This document shows, piece by piece, positions 40,540-49,955 of a stretch of DNA of 64,000 nucleotides. Position 1 is the first letter of the stretch. Each line of letters opens with the position of its first letter. Source of the stretch: Actinophytocola sp035995025 (lineage in GTDB: Bacteria; Actinomycetota; Actinomycetes; Mycobacteriales; Pseudonocardiaceae); contig DASYKY010000014.1 in assembly GCA_035995025.1 (NCBI GenBank), forward strand, positions 18,318 to 82,317, read 5' to 3'. The notes under the pieces are model-generated. The model was not told the DNA's origin and made no database searches. It saw nothing but the letters and a program-made list of their open reading frames with translations. The position numbers and the translations under genes were made by a program.

Positions 40540-40806
40540 CGCCACGCGCAGCGCCTCGGCGCGGTCGGCGCACTCGATGACCGTGAGGCCGCCCATCTGC
40601 TCCTTCGTCTCCGCGAACGGGCCGTCGGTGAACAGCACCTCGTCCGCGCGCACCCGGACCGTGCTCGCCGAGTCCGGCGGGTGCAGGCCCATCGCGTCGA
40701 CCAGCACGCCGCGTTCGGCCATGTCCTTCGACCACTCGGCGCAGCCCGGCAGGTCGTAGTCCGGCTCGGCCGATGTGTCGGCGCAGAGCAGCAGCAGGAA
40801 CCTCAC
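40483..40806 (-). CDS. YCII/DGPF-domain protein
   Basis: 107 residues: RFLLLLCADT start, then VLFTDGPFAETKEQMGGLTV, a clear DGPF motif. It resembles the ECF42-linked DGPF protein encoded at 34287. GTG 40806 overlaps the upstream sigma gene stop (GTGA), so it is coupled to a sigma factor here too, although that one is of a different ECF group. Confidence 0.88.
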   Translation of the reverse strand: MRFLLLLCADTSAEPDYDLPGCAEWSKDMAERGVLVDAMGLHPPDSASTVRVRADEVLFTDGPFAETKEQMGGLTVIECADRAEALRVASTHPWAAVGMIEVRQVFG

Positions 40807-41798
40807 GTGTCCTCCGGTGGTCGCATCGTGGGCGGCAGGCCAAACGCCGCGAACAGGGTGTTGTCGAACGTGGTGACCTCCGCGATCCGGTCGCCCGCGC
40901 AGCGCACCACGTCGATCTTGAACGCCCGGAAGACGTCGTCGCCCGGTTCGCGCAGGTAGTTGGCCGCGGCGAGCTGCCGGTTGGCCCTCGTGGGCACCAG
41001 CAGCCAGTCGCCGTGCGAGCCGCCGAACGCGGCCTGGAACAGCGGCGCGAGCGCGGGCAGGCCGTCGTACACCCACGGGTGCGGCGGCATCGTGATCCGG
41101 ATGTCGTCGCGCACCAGGTCGGCCAGGCCGGACACGTCCGCGCGCCGGTGGGCCTCGATGTAGCGGGCGAGCAGGTCGCGCTCCACGTCCGACGGGGTGT
41201 CCGGGGCCAGCTCGTCGCGGCCGGGGACCTTGTCGCGCAGGGTCGCGCGGGCCCGCTGCAGGGCGCTGTTCACACCGGCGACCGTGGTGTCCAGCAGCTC
41301 GGCGGTCTCCCTGGCCGACCAGTCCAGCACGTCGCGCAGCACCAGGACCGCGCGCTGCTGGGCGGGCAGCAGCTGGATCGCGACGAGGAAGCCCAGCTCG
41401 ATGGTCTCCCGCGCGACGGCCATCGCGTCCGGCTCGGCGTCCGGCGGCGCGGCGAGGTCGAGCAGGTGGTCGGGGTAGGGCTGCAGCCAGGGGACCTCGG
41501 CGACCGAGTCGGCCTTCGCCACGTGCCGCTGCTTGCGCCGGATCGTGTCCAGGCTCGCGTTCGTCGCGATCTTGTACAGCCACGCGCGGAACCCGGTGCC
41601 GGTGAAGCCGTCGCGCGCCCGCCACGCGCGCACCAGTGCCTCCTGCACGACGTCCTCGGCGTCCTCGAAGTTGCCGAGCATGCGGTAGCAGTGCACGTGC
41701 AGCTCGTGGCGGTGCTGCTCCGCGAGCCTGCCGAACGCGTGCTCGTCGCCCGCGGTCGCGGCCGCGACCGCCGCCTCGTCGGTCACCGGTGTCCCCAC
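40803..41798 (-). CDS. ECF sigma factor with SnoaL-like C-terminus (TIGR02960-like)
   Basis: About 331 residues. Region 2: RHELHVHCYRMLGNFEDAED, VVQEALVRAWRARDGFTGTG and WLYKIATNASLDTIRRK. Region 4: LPAQQRAVLVLRDVLDWSAR and ETAELLDTTVAGVNSALQRA. C-terminal about 110 residues: a SnoaL/NTF2-like domain (IRITMPPHPWVYDGLPALAP) thought to control activity. GTG 41798 is the most likely start, GTG 41786 an alternative. Head-to-head with a paralogous sigma gene 80 bases away and coupled to a DGPF gene downstream. Confidence 0.9.
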   Translation of the reverse strand: MGTPVTDEAAVAAATAGDEHAFGRLAEQHRHELHVHCYRMLGNFEDAEDVVQEALVRAWRARDGFTGTGFRAWLYKIATNASLDTIRRKQRHVAKADSVAEVPWLQPYPDHLLDLAAPPDAEPDAMAVARETIELGFLVAIQLLPAQQRAVLVLRDVLDWSARETAELLDTTVAGVNSALQRARATLRDKVPGRDELAPDTPSDVERDLLARYIEAHRRADVSGLADLVRDDIRITMPPHPWVYDGLPALAPLFQAAFGGSHGDWLLVPTRANRQLAAANYLREPGDDVFRAFKIDVVRCAGDRIAEVTTFDNTLFAAFGLPPTMRPPEDT

Positions 41799-41878
41799 GC
41801 CGCCGATTGTGCCCTCTTCCCGATGACTTCCGGCGCGCCGAGCCGTCACAGGTGAGGATGACGGACCAGGGAGGCGAC

Positions 41879-42907
41879 ATGGACGGTGAGCTGGCCGAGG
41901 TGGTGACCGCCGCGCGGGACGGCGACGAGGCGGCGTTCGCCGAGCTGACCGGCCGGTACCGCGGTGAGCTGCAGGTGCACTGCTACCGGATGCTGGGCTC
42001 GGTGCACGACGCCGAGGACCTGGTGCAGGAGACGTTCCTGCGGGCGTGGCGGCGGCGCGAGACCTACCGCGGCAGCGCCACGTTCCGGGCCTGGCTGTAC
42101 AAGATCGCCACCAACGCGTGCCTCGACCAGCTCGACCGCCGCGTGCCGGTGCCGCTGCCGGCGGCCACCGCGGCGCCCGCCGACCCGACGGCCGCGCCGC
42201 TGCCCGCGGTCGCCGTGCCGTGGCTGCGGCCGTGCCCGGACCGGCTGCTCGACGAGCACGTCGTCGCGCGCGAGACCGTGGAGCTGGCGTTTCTCGCGGC
42301 GGTCCAGCACCTGCCTGCGCGGCAGCGGGCGGTGCTGGTGCTGCGTGACGTGGTCGGCTGGCCGGCGCGGGAGGTCGCGGACCTGCTGAAGACGACGGCG
42401 GCGTCGGTGAACAGCGCCCTGCAGCGGGCCCGTTCGACGATGCGGTCGCAGCTGCCCGCGCGGCGGCTGGACTGGTCCGCGCGGCGGCTGGACTGGTCCG
42501 CGCGGCCGACGGGGGAGGAGCAGGCCGTGGTGGAGCGGTACATGGCCGCCCTGGAACACGCCGACGACGCCGCGCTGGCGTCACTGCTGGCGGCGGACGT
42601 CCGTTGCTCGCAGGCCCCGTGGGCCGGCGGCAACATGTCCGACGACCCCGTCTGGTACTCCGGCCGCGACACCGTGCTGGCCGGCTGGCGCCCGGTGCTG
42701 CACGGCCCGGACCGCCGCGACTTCCGCTGCGTGGCGACCCGCGCGAACGGCTGCCCGGCGATCGCCACCTACGTCGGCCCGCCGGGCGGCGGCGCCTTCG
42801 AGCCGTTCGGTCTCGGCGTGCTTCGCGTCGTCGACGGCGTGGTTGCGGAGATCACCGTGTACGGGGCCGGGCTGTACCCGCTGTTCGGCCTGCCCCCGGC
42901 GCGCTAA
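41879..42907 (+). CDS. ECF sigma factor with SnoaL-like C-terminus, paralogue of the divergent gene
   Basis: 342 residues with the same layout as its divergent neighbour: ELQVHCYRMLGSVHDAEDLV, FRAWLYKIATNACLDQLDRR, LPARQRAVLVLRDVVGWPAR, EVADLLKTTAASVNSALQRA, then a SnoaL-like domain. Between them is the duplicated peptide RRLDWSARRLDWSAR, from a 21-bp tandem DNA repeat. ATG 41879 is preferred because GGGAGG lies just upstream; ATG 41858 is in frame. Two divergent paralogues could cross-regulate. Confidence 0.9.
   Translation: MDGELAEVVTAARDGDEAAFAELTGRYRGELQVHCYRMLGSVHDAEDLVQETFLRAWRRRETYRGSATFRAWLYKIATNACLDQLDRRVPVPLPAATAAPADPTAAPLPAVAVPWLRPCPDRLLDEHVVARETVELAFLAAVQHLPARQRAVLVLRDVVGWPAREVADLLKTTAASVNSALQRARSTMRSQLPARRLDWSARRLDWSARPTGEEQAVVERYMAALEHADDAALASLLAADVRCSQAPWAGGNMSDDPVWYSGRDTVLAGWRPVLHGPDRRDFRCVATRANGCPAIATYVGPPGGGAFEPFGLGVLRVVDGVVAEITVYGAGLYPLFGLPPAR
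42457..42498 (+). repeat. 21-bp tandem duplication in the sigma gene
   Basis: Units at 42457-42477 and 42478-42498 are identical (beginning CGCGCGGCGGCTGGACTGG) and add seven residues to the linker between region 4 and the C-terminal domain. Confidence 0.85.
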
Positions 42908-43010
42908 CCCTTGCGGGAAGCCAGGAAACGCGCCCGCGCGGCGGCGGGGTCGGCGAGGCACTCGTCGAGGAACCGGGTCCGCCCGGCGGCGAAGGCGCCG
43001 CGTATCCGCA
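42905..43010 (-). pseudogene. Possible C-terminal gene fragment
   Basis: Read on the minus strand the stretch ends LRIRGAFAAGRTRFLDECLA, DPAAARARFLASRKG and stop, with normal actinobacterial composition but no start or upstream domain. It sits between the sigma gene and the oxidoreductase gene. It may be the remnant of a lost gene; the family is not recognised. Confidence 0.3.
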
Positions 43011-43059
43011 GGTCGCGGGTACGCGACGGTCGCGGGTGAACACGCTCCGCAAGCTCCGC

Positions 43060-44520
43060 TCACGACAAGACTTCCTGATGCTCGGCGGTACCCGTGATGT
43101 TGCGGGCCATGCCGCCGAAGATGATGGCGTGGAAGGGCACGATCGACTTCCAGTACAGGTGCCCGGCGAGCCCGTGCGGCTCGAAGATCGCGCGCTGCCG
43201 GTAGGTCGAACCAGTGCCGTCCGGGGAGCCGTCCGGGGTGGCCGTCAGCTCCAGCCAGGCGCGCCCGGGCAGGCGCATCTCCGCGCGCAGCCGCAGCAGC
43301 CGCGGGCGTTCCAGCCGCTCGACGCGCCACCAGTCGAGCGCCTCACCGGTGTGCAGCCGGCGCGGGTCGCGGCGGCCGCGGCGCAGCCCCGCGCCGCCGG
43401 CGAGCCGGTCGATCCAGCCGCGGACCGACCAGGCGAGCGGGAAGGAGTACCAGCCGTGCTCGCCGCCGATGGACTCGATGACCGTCCAGAGCTTGCCGGC
43501 GTCCGCGGGCGTATGCAGCTCGCGGACGTCGGTGTAGATCGAGCCGCCGGACCAGTCCGGGTCGGTCGGCAGCGGGTCGGACGGCTCGCTCGCGTCGGAC
43601 CAGCGGGTCGGCACGTCGGCGTCGCGGATGCGCTTGAGGGCGAGCTCGATGGCCTGCTCGTAGTGCGTCGGCCCGGCGGGCGGGCTGGGCAGGTAGGCGA
43701 CGACGTCCTGGTCGCGGACCACGACCTCGTGCACGAGGGACTCGATCAGTGGAACCGCGATGCTGCGCGGCACGGGCGTGACCAGGTTGACCCACTGGGC
43801 GGACAGCCACGGCGTGAGCACCGGCACCGGCACGACGACGCGGCGGGGGAGCCCGGCGACGACCGCGTAGCGGCGCATCATCTCGAGGTAGGTCAGCACG
43901 TCCGGGCCGCCGATGTCGAACGCGCGGCTGACGTTCGTCTCGACGCAGGCGGCGTGCACGAGGTAGTGCAGGACGTCCCGCACGGCGATCGGCTGGATGC
44001 GGTTGTGCACCCAGCGGGGCGTCACCATGGCGGGGAGGCGCTCGGTGAGGTGGCGCAGCATCTCGAAGCCGGCGGACCCGGACCCGATGACGATCGCCGC
44101 GTTGAGCACGAGCGTGGGCACCCCAGACGCGAGCAGGATCTCGCCGACCTCCTTGCGGGACCGCAGATGCGGCGAGAGCTCACCGCTGTCCGGCGTGATC
44201 CCGCCGAGGTAGACGATCCGCCTGACGTGCCCGGCCGCGGCGGCCACCGTCCGTGCCGCCTCGCGGTCGACGTCGGTGAAATCCCGCTGGTGCAGCGAGT
44301 GGACGAGGTAGTAGACGACCTCCTGCCCCTCGAGCGCCGCCGCCACGCTGTCCGCGTCGGTCACGTCGCCGCGGACCACCTCGACCTTGTCCCGCCACGG
44401 CACGTCGTCGACCTTGCGCGGGTCCCGGGCCACCGCCCGCACCGCGTGTCCCGCCGAGAGCAGCTCGGGCACGAGCCGCCCGCCGATGTATCCCGTTGCC
44501 CCGAACACCACGCACCGCAT
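43060..44520 (-). CDS. NAD(P)-binding epimerase-like protein with DUF2867 domain
   Basis: 486 residues. N-terminal Rossmann (atypical SDR) domain: CVVFGATGYIGGRLVPELLS, VYYLVHSLHQRDF and RRIVYLGGITP. The C-terminal half (about 330-486) is DUF2867: WTVIESIGGEHGWYSFPLAW and GLAGHLYWKSIVPFHAIIF. This SDR-DUF2867 fusion is widespread in actinobacteria, often called an NAD-dependent epimerase; no substrate is known. ATG 44520 gives the standard MRCVVFGATG start. Probably cytoplasmic or membrane-associated. Confidence 0.88.
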   Translation of the reverse strand: MRCVVFGATGYIGGRLVPELLSAGHAVRAVARDPRKVDDVPWRDKVEVVRGDVTDADSVAAALEGQEVVYYLVHSLHQRDFTDVDREAARTVAAAAGHVRRIVYLGGITPDSGELSPHLRSRKEVGEILLASGVPTLVLNAAIVIGSGSAGFEMLRHLTERLPAMVTPRWVHNRIQPIAVRDVLHYLVHAACVETNVSRAFDIGGPDVLTYLEMMRRYAVVAGLPRRVVVPVPVLTPWLSAQWVNLVTPVPRSIAVPLIESLVHEVVVRDQDVVAYLPSPPAGPTHYEQAIELALKRIRDADVPTRWSDASEPSDPLPTDPDWSGGSIYTDVRELHTPADAGKLWTVIESIGGEHGWYSFPLAWSVRGWIDRLAGGAGLRRGRRDPRRLHTGEALDWWRVERLERPRLLRLRAEMRLPGRAWLELTATPDGSPDGTGSTYRQRAIFEPHGLAGHLYWKSIVPFHAIIFGGMARNITGTAEHQEVLS

Positions 44521-44591
44521 CCGCCGATCCTCACCCAGCCCGGTCGTTCCCGCAGATCTGTTCGGTGCCGGTGATACCCCGGACGGGTGGC

Positions 44592-45071
44592 TCAACTCGC
44601 GGCGATGGGTGCCACGACCGCGCTCGCGAGGCGGACCAGCTCGGCGGGGGCCAGCTCGATCTCCAGACCCCGCCGCCCGCCGCTGCAGAAGATCGTCTCG
44701 TGGCCGGTGGCGGAGCTGTCCACCACGACCGGCAAACGTTTGCGGTGTCCGAGCGGCGAGATCCCGCCGGCGACGTACCCGGTGGCCCGCTCGGCCGCGG
44801 CGACGTCGGCCATGCGGGCCTTCTTCCCGCCCGCGGCCGCGGCGAGCGCCTTGAGGTCGAGCGACCCGGCCACCGGCACGACACCGACCGTCAGCACCCC
44901 GTCGACCTCGGCGACGAGCGTCTTGAACACCCGCGCGGCGGACAGCCCGAGCCGCTCGCTCGCCTCGGTCCCGTACGACTCGGACCGCGGGTCGTGCGCG
45001 TACTCGTGCACCTGGTGCGGCACCCGCTGCTTCGCGAGCAGCGCGGTAGCCGGCGTTCCCTTTCCCGCCAC
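44592..45071 (-). CDS. ybaK: YbaK/EbsC-family aminoacyl-tRNA deacylase
   Basis: 159 residues. Family features: PHQVHEYAHDPRSESYGTEA, VFKTLVAEVDGVLTVGVVPV with the key Lys of FKTL, and GYVAGGISPLGHRKRLPVVV containing the GxxSPxG loop. YbaK hydrolyses mischarged Cys-tRNA(Pro). GTG 45071 starts VAGKGTPATALL. It lies 35 bases downstream of the amylase gene on the same strand. Confidence 0.92.
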   Translation of the reverse strand: MAGKGTPATALLAKQRVPHQVHEYAHDPRSESYGTEASERLGLSAARVFKTLVAEVDGVLTVGVVPVAGSLDLKALAAAAGGKKARMADVAAAERATGYVAGGISPLGHRKRLPVVVDSSATGHETIFCSGGRRGLEIELAPAELVRLASAVVAPIAAS

Positions 45072-45106
45072 GGCGGCCAACCTAGCCGCCGCGGCGGGAA
45101 AGCGGA

Positions 45107-47857
45107 TCAGGTGCCCGGCTGGGACGTGTAGACCGTCGCGTCGCCCTGTTTGAGCCACACTGTCGGGTGGTCGATCGGCAGGAACGAGCGGTCGCCGCCC
45201 GGTTCGCGGGTGTCCGGGACCGTGTCGCCGGAGGGCTGGTGCATGATGAAGTTCACCGGCTTGGTGTCGTCCACCAGCGGGATCTCGTACACCGCCCAGC
45301 CGTCCTCCACGCGGGTCAGCGGCCACGGCCGCTCCCACGCGATCTGCCCGAGCACCGCCGGGTCGACCGCGTCGCCCCACAGGTGCAGGCCCCACTGGTC
45401 GTAATCACCGCCCGGCCGGAAGTACCGCAGCTCCGCGGCCTCCAGCGGCGGCCCCGCGTACCGCACGGTCCGGGTGGCGCTCACCGCACCCGACGGAAGC
45501 GTCGCGCGGTAGGCCACCGGCGTCCCGGCCGCCAGGCCCAGCGCGCCCAGGTCGTCGAACACCGTGTACGCCGGGGACGTGTCGTCGCTGCCGACCGCCG
45601 TCCACGGGCCGCCGTCGACGCTGCGCTGGATCGTCACCACGTGCGACGGCTTCTCCGGGTCGGCGATCGCGCGCACCTGCACCGTGCCGCGCACGCCACC
45701 GCCCTCGGCCGGCGCCTCGATCGTCAGCAGCGGCTGCGGAACCTGCGCGTGCACCGCCGCCGCCGAGCGGGTGTGCCCGGCGTTGTCCTCGACGACCGCG
45801 CGGTACTCCACCGGCGTGCCCGGGCGCAGCGACGAGACGTCGTGGAACACCCGGTACGGCGCGTTGTCGTCGGTCCCGACCGGCTGCCAGCGGCCGCCGG
45901 CCACCCGCGCCTCGAACGACACCTCGCACAGCGACGAGCCGTCGACCGACGCGTCGACCTCCATCCGGCCGCGCGACGCGGCGGAGGGCTGCGGCGCGCC
46001 AAGCGAGATCCGCGGCGCAGCGTGCGACCGCGGGATCTTCCCGTCCAGCGCATAGACCACAGTGGACAGTGCGGGCACCGTGACGGTCAGCTTGCCGTCC
46101 CGGCCCGACGAGACCTTCGACGGCCCGGTGCCGTACACCCGCGAGTAGGCCTGCCTGGACGTGTACGTCGGGATCGCCGCGGTGGCCGGCGCCTCGCTGT
46201 TGTTCAGCGCCACCACGTACTCGCGCTGCGCCCGCCGGTCGATCCGGGAGAACGCGTAGACGCCGGCGTCCGGAGCGGACAGCCGGCTCTGCTGCGTGCC
46301 GTCCCGCAGCGCCGGGTTCGCCCGCGTCACCGAGGCCAGCTCCGCGATCGAGCTGTACAGCGGGTGCGTCGTGACGTAGTTGTCCGTCGCGTGCGTCGCC
46401 GCCGTGCCCAGCAGGTCGTCGTCGAGGTACTCCGGCACCCGCGACGCGAACAGCGTCTGCCGCGCGTCCTGGTCGCCGCCCGGGCCGGTGAAGCCCTGCT
46501 CGTCGCCGTAGTAGATCACCGGGTTGCCGCGCGAGAAGTACATCAGCTCGTGGCCGAGCCGGTCGCGCGAGACCCACTCCGCGTCGCCCGCGCCCGGGTT
46601 GTCCGCCACCACGAACCCGCCGAAGCGGCCCATGTCGTGGTTGCCGAGGAACGTCGGCAGCTCGTAGACGTTGGAGTCCGCGTCGGTATACCAGTCGTCG
46701 TCGGCGAAGAACGAGGCCAGCTGGTCGGTCGGGGTGCCGCCCGAGGCGAACTTGCGGGCCGCGTCCTGGAACGGGAAGTCGAGCACCGACTGCATCGTGT
46801 CGGTCGTGGTGAAGTGCGACGTGTAGCTCTTCGAGGTGTCGAAGACCTCGCCGAACATGAAGAAGTCGCGCTTGCCGTGCTCGTGGGCGAACTTGAGCAC
46901 CCGCGGCCCGAACTGCTGCCAGAACTCGTCGTTGACGTGCTTCATCGTGTCGATGCGGAAGCCGTCCACGCCGAAGTCCGCGATCCAGCGCTCGTAGACG
47001 TCGGTCATGCCGTTGACGACCCGCGGGTTCTCGGTGAACAGGTCGTCCAGGCCGAAGAAGTCGCCGTACTGCGAGTCCTCGCCGGTGAACGTCGTGTCGC
47101 CGCGGTTGTGGTACAGCGTCACGTCGTTGAGCCAGGCCGGCACCTTCAGGTTCTGCTCGGCCGGGTCCAGCACCGGGTGGTAGGCGAACGAGGACGCCGT
47201 GTCGAGCGCCGGGAAGCTGTTGCCGCCCGCGTAGTCGCGGTCGTCGAACGTCTGGCCCGCGGCGGTCTTGTACGGCGCCACGTCCTTGGACTTGTACGCC
47301 ATCCGCGCGCCCTCTTGGTAGCCGATGACGTCCGCGGTGTGGTTGGTGATGATGTCGAAGTAGACCTTCATGCCGCGCTTGTGCGCGTCGCGGATCAGGG
47401 CGGCGAGGTCGTCGTTCGTGCCCAGGTGCGGGTCGATCTGGGTGAAGTCGGTGATCCAGTAGCCGTGGTAGCCGGCCGAGGGCCCGTCCTCCAGCTGCAC
47501 GGCCTTGTTCTTGAAGCTCGGCGTCAGCCAGATCGAGTTGGTGCCCAGGCCCTGGATGTAGTCGAGCTTGCCGCGCAGCCCCTTGAGGTCGCCGCCGTTG
47601 TAGAAGCCCTTCTTCGTCGGGTCGAAGCCCGACACCAGCGGGTCGCTGCCCAGCCCGCCCTGGTCGTTCGCCGTGTCGCCGTTGGCGAAGCGGTCGGCCA
47701 TGACGAAGTAGAAGTTCTCGTCGGTGACGGGCCCGCGCAGCGAGTGCCGCGCCTCCGGCCCGTGATCATGCCCCCGGTCGGCGGCCGCCGGCGTCGAGGC
47801 CAGCCCGGCCACGACGAGCGGTACGAGTAGTGCGACGGCGGCGCGACGCAACGACAT
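45107..47857 (-). CDS. Secreted GH13 alpha-amylase with C-terminal starch-binding-like modules
   Basis: 916 residues with signal peptide (LRRAAVALLVPLVVAGLAST, cut near AAADR). The GH13 triad is complete: nucleophile in GFRIDTMKH (D303), acid/base in FGEVFD (E337) and stabiliser in LGNHDMG (D408). After the barrel come a beta C-domain, two repeated beta-sandwich modules (both around the pattern GGRWQPVGTDD and GGPWTAVGSDD), and a C-terminal PUD-type pullulanase module (FRPGGDYDQWGLHLWGDAVD). ATG 47857 has GGAGGG. Extracellular starch or maltodextrin breakdown; a maltodextrin glucosidase or pullulanase is possible. Confidence 0.93.
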   Translation of the reverse strand: MSLRRAAVALLVPLVVAGLASTPAAADRGHDHGPEARHSLRGPVTDENFYFVMADRFANGDTANDQGGLGSDPLVSGFDPTKKGFYNGGDLKGLRGKLDYIQGLGTNSIWLTPSFKNKAVQLEDGPSAGYHGYWITDFTQIDPHLGTNDDLAALIRDAHKRGMKVYFDIITNHTADVIGYQEGARMAYKSKDVAPYKTAAGQTFDDRDYAGGNSFPALDTASSFAYHPVLDPAEQNLKVPAWLNDVTLYHNRGDTTFTGEDSQYGDFFGLDDLFTENPRVVNGMTDVYERWIADFGVDGFRIDTMKHVNDEFWQQFGPRVLKFAHEHGKRDFFMFGEVFDTSKSYTSHFTTTDTMQSVLDFPFQDAARKFASGGTPTDQLASFFADDDWYTDADSNVYELPTFLGNHDMGRFGGFVVADNPGAGDAEWVSRDRLGHELMYFSRGNPVIYYGDEQGFTGPGGDQDARQTLFASRVPEYLDDDLLGTAATHATDNYVTTHPLYSSIAELASVTRANPALRDGTQQSRLSAPDAGVYAFSRIDRRAQREYVVALNNSEAPATAAIPTYTSRQAYSRVYGTGPSKVSSGRDGKLTVTVPALSTVVYALDGKIPRSHAAPRISLGAPQPSAASRGRMEVDASVDGSSLCEVSFEARVAGGRWQPVGTDDNAPYRVFHDVSSLRPGTPVEYRAVVEDNAGHTRSAAAVHAQVPQPLLTIEAPAEGGGVRGTVQVRAIADPEKPSHVVTIQRSVDGGPWTAVGSDDTSPAYTVFDDLGALGLAAGTPVAYRATLPSGAVSATRTVRYAGPPLEAAELRYFRPGGDYDQWGLHLWGDAVDPAVLGQIAWERPWPLTRVEDGWAVYEIPLVDDTKPVNFIMHQPSGDTVPDTREPGGDRSFLPIDHPTVWLKQGDATVYTSQPGT

Positions 47858-48004
47858 GCTGCCCTCCATTGGTGCGGCTGGCGGCAATCTAGCCGTTGAT
47901 CGACCGCTCCGGCGACGGCCAACCAGCGCATTCGCGAGGTGGAGAAGAAACGGGTTTCGCCCGCTCCGGGAACAAAACCGTGGGCGCGACGGGTTGGCGC
48001 GAGT

Positions 48005-48991
48005 GTGATCGATGTGCCGCTGTCCGTCCTGGAACTGGCCCCGCTCGCCCGCGACGCGAGCGCCACCGATGCCCTGCGCGCGACCACCACGCTCGCCAAA
48101 CGCGTGGAGGAGCTCGGGTACCAGCGGATCTGGGTGGCCGAGCACCACAACATGCCGTCGATCGCGAGCTCCGCGCCCGCGGTCCTGATCGCCCACCTGG
48201 CGGCGTCGACGTCGACGATCCGCGTCGGGTCCGGCGGCGTGATGCTGCCCAACCACGCGCCGCTGGTGGTGGCCGAGCAGTTCGGCACGCTCGAGGCGCT
48301 GCACCCCGGCCGGATCGACCTGGGCATCGGGCGGGCGCCGGGCACCGACCAGCGGACCGCGCTGGCGCTGCGCCGGACCATGGCCGGGCTGTCCGCGGAG
48401 AACTTCCCGGACGAGCTGGCGGACCTGCTCGCGTACTTCTCCGGGGCCGGCCCGATCACGGCCGTGCCGGGACGCGGGAACGAGCCGGCGGTCTGGCTGC
48501 TGGGGTCGAGCGGCTTCTCCGCGCAGCTGGCGGGGATCCTGGGCCTGCCGTTCTCGTTCGCGCACCACTTCAGCTCGGCGAACACAGTGCCGGCGCTGGA
48601 GCTGTACCGCTCGTCGTTCCAGCCGTCGAGGTGGCTGTCGGAGCCGTACGCGAAGGTTGCGGTGAACACGATCTGCGCGGACACCGACGAGCAGGCGCGC
48701 TTCCTGGCCGGCCCGGCGTCGCTCTCGTTCCTGCGGCTGCGGCAGGGCAGGCCGGAAGCGATGGTCACCCCGGAGGAGGCGGCGGCCTACCCGTACACCG
48801 ACCAGGAGCGCGCGTTCGCCGAGGACCGGTTCGCCGACCAGGCCGTGGGCTCCCCGGAGACGGTCCGCGAGCAGCTGACGTCGCTGCTGGCCCGCACGGG
48901 CGCCGACGAGCTGATGCTGACGACGATGGTCTACGACATCACGGCCCGGGTCCGCAGCTACGAGCTGGTGGCCGACAAGGTCGCCGCCTGA
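48005..48991 (+). CDS. LLM-class flavin-dependent oxidoreductase
   Basis: 328 residues of the luciferase-like MsnO8-type family: VIDVPLSVLELAPLARD, YQRIWVAEHHNMPSIASSAP, VGSGGVMLPNHAPLVVAEQF and GRIDLGIGRAPGTDQRT. Uses FMN or F420; the substrate is unknown. GTG 48005 gives the conserved start; an upstream in-frame start would add about 22 atypical residues. Divergent from the amylase gene. A hairpin follows its stop. Confidence 0.92.
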   Translation: MIDVPLSVLELAPLARDASATDALRATTTLAKRVEELGYQRIWVAEHHNMPSIASSAPAVLIAHLAASTSTIRVGSGGVMLPNHAPLVVAEQFGTLEALHPGRIDLGIGRAPGTDQRTALALRRTMAGLSAENFPDELADLLAYFSGAGPITAVPGRGNEPAVWLLGSSGFSAQLAGILGLPFSFAHHFSSANTVPALELYRSSFQPSRWLSEPYAKVAVNTICADTDEQARFLAGPASLSFLRLRQGRPEAMVTPEEAAAYPYTDQERAFAEDRFADQAVGSPETVREQLTSLLARTGADELMLTTMVYDITARVRSYELVADKVAA

Positions 48992-49017
48992 GCCGTCCCG
49001 CTCCCGGCGCAGGATGG

Positions 49018-49053
49018 CCGCCGGTGACCCCCCTCATCTGCGATCACCGGCGG
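49018..49053 (+). terminator. Hairpin terminator after the LLM oxidoreductase gene
   Basis: CCGCCGGTGA and TCACCGGCGG are perfect 10-bp arms with a 16-base loop, 27 bases after the stop. Confidence 0.65.
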
Positions 49054-49460
49054 TGTCCCGGCGCGGCCGATGGCCGGCGGACGTCCGGACGGCACCCCTC
49101 ATCTGGGCCGCCAAGAGCCCGCCGGCCGTGGTTGGCCGCCGCCAGAGACAGGAGGACAGGTTGACGATGACACCGACAACGCGGGCGAGGATGGTCACCC
49201 GCGGCTCGGATTCATCGGTGTCACCGTCGCCCTGGCTCCCCGACCCGCAGCCAAACCGCCGCGGCCCGTTGTTCGTACACCGATCCCCTCGACACACTGC
49301 AAGGTGCGTAGCCGGGCTACCCGGTGGTGTGCGAACGGTGACCTGCGGTTCCCCGTAGGCTTTCACTCGTTCGGAGTAATGAGCTTCACGGCTCCCGGGT
49401 GCACACGCAACGTCGCCGATCGGGCACACTTGCTCCGTGCGGACGGTTGGGGGTGTGTGG
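49054..49460. other. Intergenic region, no gene seen
   Basis: About 400 bases between the terminator and the HxlR gene. It contains a second copy of CCCCTCATCTG (about 49098; the first lies in the hairpin loop) and somewhat mixed composition. No coding pattern holds on either strand. The HxlR promoter must lie in the last ~100 bases. Confidence 0.5.
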
Positions 49461-49877
49461 ATGACCGAGGAGAGCCTGCCGTACCGGCACGGCATCCACG
49501 AGGCGATGGGCGCGCTGTCGGGCCAGTGGGTCACGGCCGTGCTCGCGTCGCTGACCGCGCGCCCGATGACCTACTCGAAGCTGCTCGAGCACATCAACCG
49601 GACCGAGGAGCGGCTGGGCTGGGTCACCCACGAACGGCCCCTGCGGCAGAAGGTCCTGACCGACACCCTGCACCGCATGCAGCGCGACGGCCTGGTCATC
49701 AAGATCGAACGCCCCAGCCGGTTCGGGTCGACCTGGTACCAGCTCACCCCGATGGGCCGCTCGCTGCTGCGCGCGCTGCTCCCGCTGGCCAAGTGGGCGG
49801 AGGACAACCGAGGCGAGCTGGGCCGGGCCCGCGCCGCCCACCAGGCCGCGAAGCCGGACGACACCGCCGACACCTGA
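49461..49877 (+). CDS. HxlR-family winged-helix regulator
   Basis: 138 residues. HxlR hallmarks are seen: EAMGALSGQWVTAVLASLTA, MTYSKLLEHINRTEERLGWV, RQKVLTDTLHRMQRDGLVIK and a GSTWYQLTPMGRSLLRALLP wing and helix. Usually a single-domain redox- or ligand-responsive regulator. ATG 49461 gives the standard length; GTG 49437 is in frame upstream. No obvious target gene; divergent side is intergenic. Confidence 0.88.
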   Translation: MTEESLPYRHGIHEAMGALSGQWVTAVLASLTARPMTYSKLLEHINRTEERLGWVTHERPLRQKVLTDTLHRMQRDGLVIKIERPSRFGSTWYQLTPMGRSLLRALLPLAKWAEDNRGELGRARAAHQAAKPDDTADT

Positions 49878-49955
49878 GGCCCGGTCAGCCGCTCCAGTTC
49901 GGGAGCCCTGGGTGGGGGCTCGGGTCGCGCGGTTCCTCGCCCGGCCCGCCGACAC

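Noticed and set aside
45107..48568. Longer N-terminal extension of the amylase to 48568
   Set aside because: The signal peptide begins at 47857 with GGAGGG upstream; the extension overlaps the LLM gene and has shadow-like composition.
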